A stretch of 64,000 nucleotides of DNA. Source: Ziziphus jujuba. Taxonomy: Eukaryota > Streptophyta > Magnoliopsida > Rosales > Rhamnaceae. Positions 1 through 11,320 of the stretch are shown piece by piece. Positions within the stretch are counted from its first letter, which is position 1. The number at the start of each line of letters is the position of its first letter. The translations under genes and the position numbers were made by a program. The notes beneath the pieces were generated by a model. That model had not been told where the DNA came from. It did no database searches and was given only the letters and a program-made list of their open reading frames with translations. The stretch lies in assembly GCF_031755915.1 (NCBI RefSeq), contig NC_083383.1, positions 20,139,001-20,203,000 on the forward strand, written 5' to 3'.

Positions 1-272
1 ATATATGAATGCAACTAATTAAGATTAAAATAGCAAGAAAAAATCAACAACAAACCAAATTAACAAGAACAATGATGAAAAACAACCAACAAACAAAGAA
101 GCAAAAATATAGTAAAACAAGGAAACCTAATTTGACAAGGAATAAGGCTTCTTCTTTTTTTTAAATGAAAATCGTGTATGAGATGGATGCAACCTTAACC
201 TAATGCTAAAATTTTATAATAACACAAAAACAAAGAAAACAAATAAGATAAATCAAACCTGAACAAAATCTT

Positions 273-285
273 GGCTCTAATACCA
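273..285 (-). promoter_or_regulatory. Primer-binding site, tRNA-iMet type
   Basis: The minus strand reads TGGTATTAGAGCC two bases after the LTR end. This is the usual plant retrotransposon primer site complementary to initiator tRNA-Met (TGGTATCAGAGC) with one change. It fixes the orientation of this LTR. Confidence 0.75.
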
Positions 286-287
286 AA

Positions 288-945
288 TGACATGAACCTA
301 GGTCGACTCGTGCCTAATCTCGTATTATATTAACCTGGATCTCAATTAAGTTCAAGTTCTTATGGAAAAATCTTAACCCTAACCAACTTGTGAGTAGAAA
401 CCTTGGTATAATGAAGATGCCATAATAGCTTATGGAAGCCCTATTGATAAGTTAAAACTAAAACACTCACTCTCTAATGGTGTTTTAGGTGTTCAAAAAG
501 AACTAAGAAAATTCTATCTCACACTTAATTTTCTGAATAATATTGAAGGTGTATTTCCTTTGAAAAATAACCTTTAAATAGGTTAAAGTCACAAAGGAGT
601 AAACCCTAAAAAACTAAGAGAAAACCAGCCATACAATGTCAATTTCCTAATGTGACCAAAATTCCATTCCTTTCCTAATTCTAATTTTGATTAATTAATT
701 CCTAATTCAAAGTAAAGGAATTAATTAAGTTACAATGAAAATAATAAAATAATAACTTTCCAAAGTTGATTTTTCCACCAAATAAAAGACTATTTTCGCA
801 AAATAAAAGGTCGGAATCATATTAGGAAACTACTTAACTAGTTTGACCACTAAGATATCTTTGACAAATTCCAGCTTGCAAAGGCTCCAAATCAGCTCCC
901 ATATGCCATTTAGGATGCGAAATAGGATTATTTATGAGTCCCACT
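288..945 (-). repeat. LTR of gypsy fragment A
   Basis: On the minus strand this 658-bp segment aligns along its length with 4243-4920 read on the plus strand. Shared landmarks are the ATGGCATAT block near the LTR start, a CCTTTAAATAGG-like block, and the terminal TGAACCTAG motif. It ends in CA next to a tRNA-iMet-type primer site. The copy has many substitutions relative to its partner, so both are old. Confidence 0.8.
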
Positions 946-1412
946 ATCCTTGCTTGGAATAAAGAGAAATATCAAATCAACAAAATACAGTAATGCCACC
1001 AACAAATACAGCAAAACCGACCAACTATTCCCTCTATACGCAAATGCCCATTGTGGTTGCTTTTGATTCTACCTTGGCTTAATTCCTTGACCTCTTAATG
1101 ATATTCATTGAATTCATGAAGTGTTGGATCCATTTCTTGCTGTCCGGAGTCCATATTTACCTGAAAGCAGCTACCCGAGTCTGTAACGACCTCCACCACT
1201 AGATGCTTAAAACAAGCTTTGTATCTTTGGGTATGGACAAGCCCTTTTGAGAATTGATAATTTCTTATATAAAGTGTCCTTAAATCTCTTGACTTGAGCC
1301 CTAGTGATCGGCCCAGACTTCATCTGTATTGGATCAGCACCCCAGCAGGTAGTCGGTTGTGCAGGCACAGGCGGATTCTCATCATATTCAAGGGATCAAA
1401 CATTAAATAGAT

Positions 1413-2008
1413 TTCATTCCCAGAGCTGCAATTTCTAATAGGCCTGCATATAGAAGTAATCTAGAGGAGGCAAAGGAACTTCAACGCCAGGTAAGTGAAT
1501 TGTTAAACAAAGGTTATATTAGGGAAACCATGAGTCCATATATTGTTCCTGTGTTGTTAGTACTAAAAAAGATGGATTATGGCATATGTGTGTAGATTGT
1601 ACGACTATTAACAACATAACTATTAAGTATAGGCATCCTATTCTTAAATTAGATGATATGCTTTATGAATTACATGGCGCATGCACGTTTTCAAAAATTG
1701 ATCTTAGGACAAAATATCATTTGAATGAGTGGTTAATAATGCCTTTTGGATTAATTAATGCACCTAGTACTTTCATAAGATTAATGAATCATGTTATATG
1801 TCCATTCATTGGAAAATTTGTGGTTGTTTATTTTGATGATATTCTTGTATATAGTAGGAACTTAGATGATCATGTAAAACATCTTAGGTTAGTTTTAAAA
1901 GTACTGAGGAAGAAAGATTGTTGGCTAATCTTAAAAAGTGATTTTTATAAAAATGAGCTGGTATTTCTAGGATTTGTTGTGAGTGCTGCAAGAATTAAAA
2001 TTGACTAA
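1413..2008 (+). pseudogene. Gypsy reverse transcriptase remnant
   Basis: Translation gives the RT approach region ([20 protein letters not shown]), then a -1 frameshift in an A run near 1568. From 1586 it continues with [36 protein letters not shown] and the catalytic YFDDILVYS motif, ending at a stop at 2008. Between [11 protein letters not shown] and [10 protein letters not shown] about 19 residues usual for the family are missing without loss of frame, so the palm domain carries an internal deletion. The aspartate pair of the active site is present, but frameshift, stop and deletion make the copy non-functional. Confidence 0.85.
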
Positions 2009-2069
2009 TCCAAGGTCAAATCAATCCAAGAGTAATCAAAACCTACTATTATCACCTAGGTAAGAAGTT

Positions 2070-2490
2070 TTCATGGTTTGTCTAGCTTTTACAGGAGATT
2101 CGTAAAGGATTTTAGCAATATTGCATCACCATTGACCAAAATTGTCAAGAATAATGTGGGATTCCAATTGGGAGAAGCACAAGAAAGGTTTTTTAATTTA
2201 TTGAAAGAAAAATTAACTAATGCTCCTTTATTAGTTTTGAAATTGAATGTGATGTTTCAGGTATATGTATTGGAGCTGTATTGATGCAAGAAGGAAGATC
2301 TATAGCATACTTTTGTGAGAAGTTGAATGGGGTGGCATTGAAGAATCCAACCTATGACAAAGAGATATATGCTTTAGTTCAAACTCTGGAGACATGGCAA
2401 CATTACTTGACGTCGAAGGAATTTTTGATTCACACGGATCATAAATCTTTAAAGCATATCAAAGGCCAAACAAAGCTAAACTGACGACAT
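2070..2490 (+). pseudogene. Gypsy RT connection and RNase H remnant
   Basis: From 2078 the frame reads GLSSFYRRFVKDFSNIASPLT, a hallmark of the RT-RNase H linker. A frameshift near 2250 and a stop at 2282-2284 follow. From 2281 another frame gives [31 protein letters not shown] and [13 protein letters not shown], the gypsy-type RNase H. The acidic E and D residues of that core (YDKE, HTDH) are visible. The frame changes show decay. Confidence 0.8.
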
Positions 2491-2699
2491 GGAAGGTGGA
2501 TTGAATACATTGAAACTTTTCCTTACGTCATCCACTACAAAAAAGGTAAAGAAATTATGGTTGGTCGATGCTTTATCCCAAATGTATGTTTTGTTCTCAA
2601 CCTTAGATGCTAGATTGTTTGGTTTTGAACAATTAAAGAAATTTATGAGGGGTATTTATTTCGGAAAAGTCACCTTTGTGTGTCTTGTTGTAGCATTAG

Positions 2700-3420
2700 G
2701 TAATTGTTAGTTAGAGAAGGTCACGATGGGAGCTTAATGGGACATTTTGGTGTAGCAAAGACTATGTCCATTTTAGAAGAACATTTTTATTGGCTGAACA
2801 TGAGTAGAGATGCAGAGAGGGTGTGTAAAAAGTGCATAAATTGTAGGAAGTCAAAATCAAAATTAAAATCGCACGGCTTGTACATGCCCTTTCTGATTCC
2901 TTCTCACCCGTGGGTTGATTTGTCAATGGATTTTGTATTTTAATTACCTAGGTCTAGGATGGGTAAGGGTTCATTTTTTGTGGTTATTAATAGATTTTCT
3001 AAGATGGCACATTTCATTGCATTTAATAAAACTGATGATGCATCTCATATAGCTAATTTGTTCTTTAGGGAAATGGTAAGACTTCATGGTATGCTTAAGA
3101 CTATTATTTCTAATAGGGATGCTATAAGTTATTTTTCAAAAACACTGTGAGCTAAGTTTGACATTAAACTTTTATTTTCAACTACTTGTCATCCGCAAAC
3201 TGATGGTCAAACTGAAGTAGTGAAATAGAACTTTGTCTGCATTGTCAAGAGTATTAATTAGTAGAAATTTGAGAACTTGGGAGGAATGTTTGTCCCATGT
3301 TGAATTTGCTTATAATATAAATATATATTCGGCTACTAAATATTTTCCATTTAAAATTGTTTATGATTTTAATGCTTTAACTGCATTAGATTTAACTGCC
3401 TTTAAGTGAATGTGCTAATC
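2700..3420 (+). pseudogene. Gypsy integrase remnant
   Basis: 2704-2943 encodes the H2C2 zinc-binding part: GHFGVAKTMSILEEHFYW, then CKKCINCRKSKSK, then the start of the core PWVDLSMDFVF. After a stop at 2941 the core resumes at 2959 ([27 protein letters not shown]). Past the stop at 3148 a further frame contains TTCHPQTDGQTE, which precedes the catalytic glutamate region. Several in-frame stops interrupt it. Confidence 0.8.
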
Positions 3421-3539
3421 TAGATGGTAAACAAAAGACTGAGTTTGTTAAGCAGACTCATGAAAAGAGTAGAGCAAACATTGAAAGGAGGACGAAACAA
3501 TTTACAAAAGTTGCTAATTAAGGTTGGATCAAGGTAGTG

Positions 3540-3983
3540 TTTGAACCAAGAGATTGCATTTGGTTGCACTTAAAAAAAGAGAGGTTTCCTAAACAACGCA
3601 AGTCAAAGCTTATGCCTTGAGGAGATGGACCTTTTCAAGTTTTGGAGAGGGTCAATAAAAATGTCTATAAGCTTGATTTTCCAGGTGAGTATAACGTGAG
3701 TGCTACCTTTAATGCTGCTGATTTATCTCCTTTTTCTGCAGGTGATGACTTCGATTTGAGGATAAATCACTTTCAAGAGGAGGGGAATGATGAAAGTCCA
3801 ACCGTGTCCGTACCAACAACAACACGCTGGGGTGCTGATCCTATGCAACTGAAGACCAGGCCAAATACTAGGGCTCAAGCTAATAGGTTTAAGGACAATA
3901 ATGTTAGCTTCATGCAAGGAGTTATTAAATTTCCAGAAGGCATAATGATACTAGAAGATTCTAAGCCCATATTGAGCATCTAA
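3540..3983 (+). pseudogene. Gypsy pol C-terminal tail
   Basis: The open part from 3642 reads ERVNKNVYKLDFPGEYNVSA, then ADLSPF and DDFDLRINHFQEEGND, then a tail with TRPNTRAQANRFKDN. This layout (integrase C-terminal fold followed by an acidic and then a basic tail) is common at the end of plant gypsy polyproteins. The same tail, inverted, is seen at about 1375-1130. A TGA near 3617 separates it from the upstream frame. Confidence 0.7.
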
Positions 3984-4242
3984 GGTTTAAATACAGAAAT
4001 GGACTCGGGAAGCCATTTTGGTGCATTTGAGGACTCCGCATAGCAAGCGACGGGTTTGTTAGCTTATAAATGTGATTGAGCTCACCAAGGGACTATGGAA
4101 TCAAGCCAAAATAGAAGCAAGAGCATCCAAGTTCATCATTTGTGTACAAGCTTCCACATTGGCCGAATTGTGCATCTTTGGCACTGAGAATGAGTTATCT
4201 TGAAATCCAAGCAAGCTTTGATCATTCCAATCAATGGCAATG

Positions 4243-4920
4243 TGTGGGGACCAGTTCTAATTCTATTAGGTAACCTATATGGCATATTGGGTCTGATTTG
4301 GAGCCTAAACTAGCTGGTAATTGGACAAAGACAACTTATTTAGAAAACTAGTCAACTACTTTCAAAACCTGAAATTGGACTTTTGTTTTAGGAAACAATC
4401 TTTTGTTTTTAGTTTTTATTGAATTATTTGCTGGACAAATTTGTTTAGGAAGGTTAATATTTTAGTATTTTGATTGTAAATTAATTAAATCTAATTTTAA
4501 AATTAAGAAATTAATTAATCTAAATTAGTTTAGGAAAGGATTTAAAAATTCGATAACTACCTATTGTTTTGCATTATTGGTTGAATTTGACCTAATTAAT
4601 TAGGGTTTTATTTTTGTCACTCAAACCTATTTAAAGGTTTATTTTCTCAATAATATTCAGATCATCATTCATACAGAAAATTACTTGCGAGAAAGGTTTC
4701 TCTTTATTTTCTTAGAACACATAGAACTCTATTAAAAAACCAGTGTTATAGCTTAACTTATCAATAGGACATTTCATAGCCTATTGTGGCATCTTCAATA
4801 TACTAAGGTTTCTAATCACAAGTTGATTAGGGATCAAGGTGACCATTAGAATATGAACTTAATTTTGATCCAAACTAATTTAATATGGATTTAGGAGTAA
4901 GTCGATCTAGGTTCATATCA
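4243..4920 (+). repeat. 3' LTR of gypsy fragment B
   Basis: Starts TGTGGGGACC and ends TTCATATCA (TG...CA). It aligns in inverse orientation with 945-288. A TATTTAAAGG promoter-like block lies near 4629. No clear 5-bp target duplication can be paired because the opposite end of the element is lost. Confidence 0.8.
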
Positions 4921-6830
4921 GGAATCATGCAATAGAGGAGGCTATATGGGAAACAAAGGACCTAATGTAAAGTTAACATCCTCACCATTTCTGATAGTAA
5001 GATATGAATTTAATGGATTCAATTTTATTCTGTTTGACTCAGACTGATTAGTTAGACTGTAAGTTGGTCCAAAGTTTCACTCTTTACTGGTCAATAATTT
5101 TTATTTGACCAATACACTATAATGTAAAGCTCATCGATACAAGTTCATAGAATAATGCACAGATAATTCTAAGTTATAGTTAGAAAGCTATGGTTCTGGA
5201 AAGTTTTTAAATATAAGTATTTTATTTGTATTCAAACAAGTTCAGGTTTTTGACTTTTAGATGATCCAAGATCTATACATACCAAAGAACTGTGCCCTTA
5301 TTAAAAAAATTAAACTATCGACAAGGTAGTCTAATCGTCCATATGGACACTAGTTCATAAGTAGGATAGAATGAGTTATATTAGCAATTTTATAAAACAG
5401 ACAAGCTAAGTCTTGTAATAGACAAGCATTTAGGCATCTTACCCACTATGCCAACTTCACATTGACACTCATAAATTGGATAAATTAAATCTCACGATAT
5501 GTGAATATATAAAATTCCATTTACTATGTTAACTTCTATTACATTCGCAATTTTATGATATGGACAAATTAAGTCTCACAATAGATGCGTATTTAAAATT
5601 TCACACCACTACAGTAACTAGGCACTATGCCTAATGATGATTTGTAGTTTGGACATACTAAGTCTTATGGCAGATAAACACTTAGCTAATCCTTAACACT
5701 ATATCAAACATAGCATAAAGCCTTTTAATGGACAATTTTTACTAAAATATTTACTTTGAACCTGGGCATTTTAGTTAAGTCAATTAAGAAATTTAGAATG
5801 AAGTAAATTTACCAAAAATAAATAAATAGATAAAAATTTAATTAAAAATAAATAAAGTTTGAAAATAAAATAAATAAATAAATTTGATTTTTTTAATAAT
5901 CGTAAAACCGTGCTTAAATTAAAAATAAAAAAGGTTTTTTTTTAAAGAAAAAAAGCTATCTTTCACCTTCAACCCAGGGCACGGGTCAACCTGGTTTATT
6001 GGTTCACAGGTCACATGACCCACATCCCCAACCAGCCAAAGCTGCCGCTTTCGGACAATCTTATTCTTTGATTCCGATGGCATTCTCTTCGTCTTTCCTT
6101 GGGCAATCAATCCATACAACAATTTTGGCCAAAGATGGCCCAAAGCAAACATCTAAGTAAGAGAATTTTATTTTTGGCCTAAGTATTACATGATTTTGCT
6201 AGATTTTCTCATTGTTTCGATGGCCATTTCAGGCAATATTAACGGGAAAAGATTCATTGGGTATTGGGTAACAAAAGCCAAAAAAAATTTGTCCAATCTT
6301 GCTCAAAAATAATTACCCAAACCCAGATATAAGAAGCATGGGTTCACATGTTTTGTCAAATTTTTTGTGTAAGACTAAATCAAATATCCAAACATACTCC
6401 ATTTAATTTAAAATTCAATTTTCCATAATGCCTCGGTCTCAATTTGTGCCACAAACAATTTTTCCAATTTCCTTTTTTATTATTAATAAACAGATCAAAT
6501 TTTTACATTGATGTTCGAGTTTACGGAAGTTACAAACCAAAAAATGAAGGTTTAAAAAATACCTTCCAAATGTAAATCATCATTTATCAAAACCCAAAAA
6601 TCGCTTTCAATGAAACACTGAAATATATATATAAATAAAAAATTTCCGCTTGCACACCAAATGTTTTGATCTTAATTGGTTCCAAGAACAAAATAAACCA
6701 TTATGTATAACAAATTCCAGATATCAATTTCAATTAAAAACAATGTCTCCAAAAGATGCAAAAATCGGTTTTGACAGTGAGATGAAAAACCTGATGCACC
6801 CATTCAAAACATACAATGTATAAGTGTATG
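4921..6830. other. AT-rich spacer with possible copia leader
   Basis: No convincing gene. It contains a degenerate tandem repeat (5400-5735) and A/T runs. The right part precedes, on the minus strand, an LTR end with its primer site (6831-6847) and may therefore be decayed internal leader of a copia element. A 77-codon minus-strand ORF at 5919-6152 has no recognisable domain and I do not call it a gene. Confidence 0.5.
5400..5735. repeat. Degenerate tandem repeat, about 4 units of 78-89 bp
   Basis: Units start at 5400, 5478, 5562 and 5651 with variants of GGACAAATTAAGTCTCACAA and continue with a similar downstream block ending in CCACTATG-like sequence. Unit length drifts from 78 to 89 bp. 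Confidence 0.65.
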
Positions 6831-6852
6831 TGGCTTTGATACCAATTGTTAG
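6831..6852 (-). promoter_or_regulatory. Primer-binding site next to an LTR end (copia-like)
   Basis: The minus strand reads CTAACA (LTR end, 6852-6847), AT, then TGGTATCAAAGCCA (6844-6831). CTAACA-AT-TGGTATCAGAGC is a common LTR/primer junction in plant copia elements. The LTR would extend rightwards from 6847, but I could not define its other end and saw no gag or pol, so this is a truncated remnant. Confidence 0.55.
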
Positions 6853-9130
6853 TACTATTACACAATAAATCAATTTAACAAGTTCTTAAAAAAAAAAAAA
6901 AAGTTATAATCCCCATGATCTACACACATGCTTGTATTTTATTTTAGTATATTAGAGATTTGATATACCAATCTTTAAACGCAACCATTACATATTAATT
7001 ATTATTGTTCTTGTAAAATATAAAACAATAAACATTGGAGTAGTGCCTAATGAACACACTTCTCTCTAATCTTTGCCTCTCAAGCTTTCACCAATCAGAC
7101 ATTATAGATATCTCTAGCCTAATCACTCAATATCAAAAAGTATTGTGCATCTGTCACACATAACTTATTCCCCAGTTGATATATATGTCTACAAAATAAT
7201 TAATAAATAATTTTAGTAATAATGACAATAAGATATAATATATATAATGAATATAGTAATATGATAATAATAAAAATAAGGAATAAGCTAACTAGGTTTT
7301 TAAAATGAACAAATCATTCAGTCCAATGATCCAACTGAAGAATTACAAAGAATGTGTGTCCAAAAATCCTATTACAAAGGTTAATAAACAAATTATTCCC
7401 ATTACTAGAATAAATAAGCTCTTTAAATAAGTTATATGGTTATGGTTGGTCAATATAAAAAAATATTTAACATTATCTTCCTCCCTTGGTTCTGTCTTTT
7501 CTCTGTTCATCAAGTTCACAAGTTGCATTTGGTATGGTTCCATTTGTTTTCTTTATGTTAGTATAGTTCCGTTCAAAGTGTTCATCCTTCGTGTTTTTTT
7601 TTTTTTTTTTTTTGGTTTATTGTATTTTAATTAGGTGTAATTTTAATAAGATATAATTTTAAGAAATTACATATCATCATTTTACTTCTATTTTGAAGAT
7701 AAATTTTAAAGACACTATTTGTTAAATAGACATTATACTGCGCAAGTATCAACAGCATTTAAGTTTTATGCCACACAAATACCAATGAGCAGAACCATTA
7801 TAAATGTTTTAAAATTTACTTATTCATATTTAGATTATGTTAAATTGTTAACCAATAAAATAATAGCACATCACATTGTCACATCCTTTTCATAAACACA
7901 TTGATAGAGATTTTCGTATCAGATTACTCATCTTATATATATATATATATATATATTATTCAATACTCCATTTGTCTTATATATACATACATATATATAT
8001 ATATATATATTATTCAATAATCCATTTGTATTGGCTTGAAAAATGATGTTGTACACACATCCAATAAAATTATGCCATATTTTAGAATTTTACATGTCAT
8101 ATTAATATCCAAACGAACAAGAATAATAGAATTTAATGCCGTTACACTTCCAATTTTCCACTTCCATATATCAATTTTCCACTTCCATATATTTTTCTAC
8201 TTAACAAAGCTAATAAAGGAGGTTTCATCGATTATCCCATAAGAGAATCTAGTTAATATTTTAAATTAATTAAAAATGCGAATTAGATAAGCAATCCACT
8301 GAAATAATTTTGAACCCTAAACTATAATTTATTTTAGAGTATTTCCAATGATTTTATCTATTACTAGATTTTTTATCCTCCATGAAAAAAATAGATAGCC
8401 ATCTATATAATATATAAAAGAAGAACCGTATACGACAAGTGTTAGCATATGTTTCTTCTAAATTCTCTCCAAAAATATCTTTTTTATGTTTATTTTATTT
8501 TATTTTATTTTATTTATTTATTATTTAGTATCTGACCTTTTATGGATAAAATCAAATATATATAAAATTAATTTTTGATATAACTTTCCATAACTATCAA
8601 ACAATTGATATTATTACATATAATAATAATTTTAAAATAAATTTAAAATAATTAAAATACTTCATTTTATCTTATTTACCAAATATATATTTTTATCCTT
8701 TTAAAATTATATACATTTCAATTATTATACTTATTATTATAATATTATATTATATTATATTGCCGTTGTTGATTCAGAAAATGGTATTGTGGCTTCTTTG
8801 GCTAATTATATATTATATAATATATATATATAATAACAAAATTATAGCCTAATTATGGCCTAATATATATTATATTAATGTATACTAAGATACACTTTCA
8901 CATTTAATATTTGATTTTATTTTATTTACCAAATAATTTAAACATATTTGGCTATAAATATGTAAGTAACACCTCCAGGTTATTTAAAATTTTGTTAGTT
9001 TTTGGTCTCTCATATTATGTTTTAGTTGTTAAAGTTTTTTTTTTTATTCTTTAATTTCAATTTTTTTTTTTTTATGGATCCTAAACATGATCATATTAAT
9101 CATAAGCATACGTGAGTCGTACTATGGATT
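6853..9130. other. AT-rich spacer, partly old LTR
   Basis: No supportable gene. Contains (TA)n tracts at about 7936-8010, within which a segment with ATTATTCAATA(C/A)TCCATTTGT occurs twice (near 7955 and 8009), a T18 run near 7600, and general AT-rich sequence. The first few hundred bases may be the LTR whose end is at 6847. Confidence 0.45.
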
Positions 9131-9402
9131 TTGATTGAAATTAAAGATGCTGAATCAAAACATGATGATCAAAAAGAAAAAGATGTTTCTGATCAAGAAT
9201 CTTTGATTATTGATTCACCTTTATCTATCAACTTTTTCAAGACGATGGAGAAGAAAAAAATAAAAAGAAGACAGCGCAAAAGATTATTTAGATCGAGGGA
9301 ATGTAAGAAAGAGCAATACAATCGTTCAAGCAATCATGTGGTGCCGGAATTTTCTGACATTGAGATAACTTAATTGAATAAGAAGCAACTTAAGAAGATT
9401 AA
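9131..9402 (+). pseudogene. Unknown lysine-rich ORF, cut by the Harbinger insertion
   Basis: An 80-codon frame rich in Lys, Arg and Glu (for example KKKIKRRQRKRLFRSRECKK) ends at a TAA at 9371-9373. The same frame then continues LNKKQLKKIK up to the transposon border at 9402 and, after the transposon, HLS and a TAG (16366-16380). It may be a decayed exon of a host or mobile-element gene, but I do not recognise the protein. The charged composition may also be chance in A-rich DNA. Confidence 0.3.
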
Positions 9403-9440
9403 GGGGGTGTTTGTTACATGAGACTGGCCAGGACCGGATA
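9403..9440 (+). repeat. Left terminal inverted repeat of the Harbinger element
   Basis: Starts with five G and the GTTTG core. Similarity with the inverted right end continues imperfectly to a GGACCGGAT / GGTCCGGAT block about 30 bp in. Preceded by the TAA target duplication. Confidence 0.88.
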
Positions 9441-9525
9441 GGTTATAGTCCCAATCTGGTGTTTGGGAAGCAAAATGGAGGACGGGACACACTTATCCCG
9501 TTAACCAATTTATCCGCTTTGAAGG

Positions 9526-9567
9526 GGACAAAGTTGACCCACCAAAACACCTGGGTCACCTTTGTCC
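9526..9567. other. Subterminal stem-loop in the Harbinger left end
   Basis: GGACAAAGTTGACCCA (9526-9541) and TGGGTCACCTTTGTCC (9552-9567) pair over 16 bp with one mismatch, leaving a 10-base loop. It lies about 120 bp inside the TIR and could be a protein-binding site or an RNA hairpin in the leader. Function is inferred only. Confidence 0.6.
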
Positions 9568-10071
9568 TGCCCTCTCTCGAAGCTTTCGTGAATTACCTCT
9601 CGTCCTCTCACACGAAGTTGTTTCTGCCGGACCGTTCGCTGCCTCTGTTCAAGATCTCGCCGGATTGTTGGCGCTTCTTTTCGGTGAGTCTTCTTCTTTG
9701 CTCTGTTCATTTTTGTGTTCTTCATCTTTGATCTGGTTAGTTTACTTCTTCTTCTTCTTCAGTGATCTAATCTCTGCTTCTTCTTCTTCTTCTTCTTCGT
9801 TTTCCTCTCTTTCTTCTTCTCCGTTTGATTTGTTTAGGGATTTGGTTCACAACATTGTAGGGCTTCCATTCCGCACCAATTAGGCCAAAGATTTGCAAAA
9901 TCAGGGCTTGGATTTGTGAGGAAAAGGCTTAAAATTGGGATCTACCTACGTCTACAGTGCTCTTCTACGAATTTGAACGGTAAAGATTGTCAAGTTTTAC
10001 CATTAGGCATTTCTGGTGGTTGTTGTTTTAGGTGTTTCTGGCGGTTTTTGTGTATATGATGGAATGTGGAA

Positions 10072-10297
10072 AATTACCCATATTTATGAGACTTGTTTAG
10101 TTTTTGTTCAAATAAAAAAAAGCTTATATACTGTTAGTTTGAACTACATAGAAATATGTTGCTCGGTTGTAATATGTTGCCTCTTCTTCTTTAATAAATT
10201 ACCCATATTTATGAGACTTGTTAAGTTTTTGTTCAAATAAAAAAAAAAGCTTATATACTGTTAGTTTGAACTACATAGAAATATGTTGCTCGGTTGT
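10072..10297. repeat. Direct duplication of about 100 bp inside the Harbinger leader
   Basis: 10072-10170 and 10197-10297 are nearly identical, both running from ATTACCCATATTTATGAGAC to GTTGCTCGGTTGT. They differ by the length of an A run and one or two bases, with a 26-bp spacer. Confidence 0.85.
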
Positions 10298-11280
10298 TTT
10301 GATTCCCCTTTCAATCATCAGAATATGCCAAAACTTAGGTACATTGCAACTAGATACTGGTTTTTTGTTTTTAGTAGCACTTATATGAAGAAACAGACCA
10401 CAAAAAAAAAAAAAAAAAAAAAACAGAGAAAATGGTGAAAATGGAAAAGATGTTTAGCACGTTTTAATATCATATGGGACGACACTTGCCTTATCTTGCT
10501 TCCCAGAAGAGACTTTGTTTAGCTGCTATTCTTTTATCAAAGTTTTCATCCGTTGTCTTATTCAACTTGTACTCTTACTTCATCCCTTTTAAAAAACCAA
10601 TTTTTTTTTGTCCCAGTATCATCGTATGATTAATATTTCCTCAACAATTTTCAAAAGTTTTGCATATAGATGGTGATTGGTGGATAATAATCTTCCTTCA
10701 GTTTGGAAATTTAAAGCATAATATCAAAAGCATTTTCCCTTTAACATAGTTTTTACCCAATTTTCTTTGCCCTTTAACATAGCTATTCTTCACCACCACA
10801 ATATATGTACAGACCATGTAGAAAGTTTGATATTCTTCGAACTAAATGACACAATAAATAACTGATCATAAGCTGTTTTGGAATATATGCTACAGAGCCA
10901 CCATACCATCTATACTTTTTAGCTTCTTCTGGTCGTCATGCCTGCACATTCATTTTATTAAACATGGCAAATGAGATTCCCTGATATATGCTTCTACTAT
11001 ATACTTCTTTCTCTACGCGAAGAATTCATACAAATAATTAACATATACATATTTCATGTACAATGTTAGAAGGTACATAAGACTCCAAACTTCAAAACCA
11101 TAGGCAGTCCTTAACCCTTTCTTTTCGGTTCACACCAAAAGGAGCTGCTCCTAAACCCACACTACCCAAATTTCAATGCTCTACACTAGCCATAGAAAAC
11201 TTGCACCTTAGTTTGATTATTTATGCCTTCATTAATTAGATGCATATATATGAACTGCAGCTTAGATAGGCTTGCAGGTT

Positions 11281-11320
11281 TTTTTTTTTTTCTGGGGGGG
11301 GGGGGGGGGGTGGGGGTGGG
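11281..11320 (+). repeat. T-run followed by G-run, G-quadruplex type
   Basis: A T11 tract with CT is followed by 17 consecutive G (11294-11310), then T, GGGGG, T, GGG. Four or more G-blocks lie within 27 bases. It may also be a place of low sequence accuracy. Confidence 0.7.

Larger units (their letters stand above)
1..1385 (-). mobile_element. Ty3/gypsy fragment A, minus strand: pol 3' end, LTR, primer site and start of internal leader
   Basis: Read on the minus strand, 1385 down to about 1130 matches the 3' end of the pol region of the plus-strand copy (3800-4030). An LTR follows (945-288), then a primer-binding site (285-273), then sequence leaving the window. A pol 3' end followed by an LTR and then a PBS means that LTR served as a 3' LTR for one copy and a 5' LTR for the next, as after LTR-LTR recombination. 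The fragment lies in inverse orientation to the related copy at 1386-4920. The junction is near 1380-1395, where homology to the pol 3' end stops and reverse transcriptase sequence of opposite polarity begins. No intact coding sequence remains. Confidence 0.75.
1386..4920 (+). mobile_element. Ty3/gypsy fragment B, plus strand, 5'-truncated, with 3' LTR
   Basis: The stretch carries reverse transcriptase, RNase H, integrase and pol C-terminal sequence in the gypsy order, followed by a 3' LTR ending at 4920. No gag, protease or 5' LTR precedes the RT, so the copy is truncated where it meets the inverted fragment A. Stops and frameshifts interrupt every domain. No primer site follows 4920, consistent with the outer end of an element. 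Confidence 0.85.

Noticed and set aside
9510..9725. Minus-strand open frame opposite the Harbinger left end
   Set aside because: Shadow of a GC-richer leader exon; no domain, and all Harbinger genes read on the plus strand.
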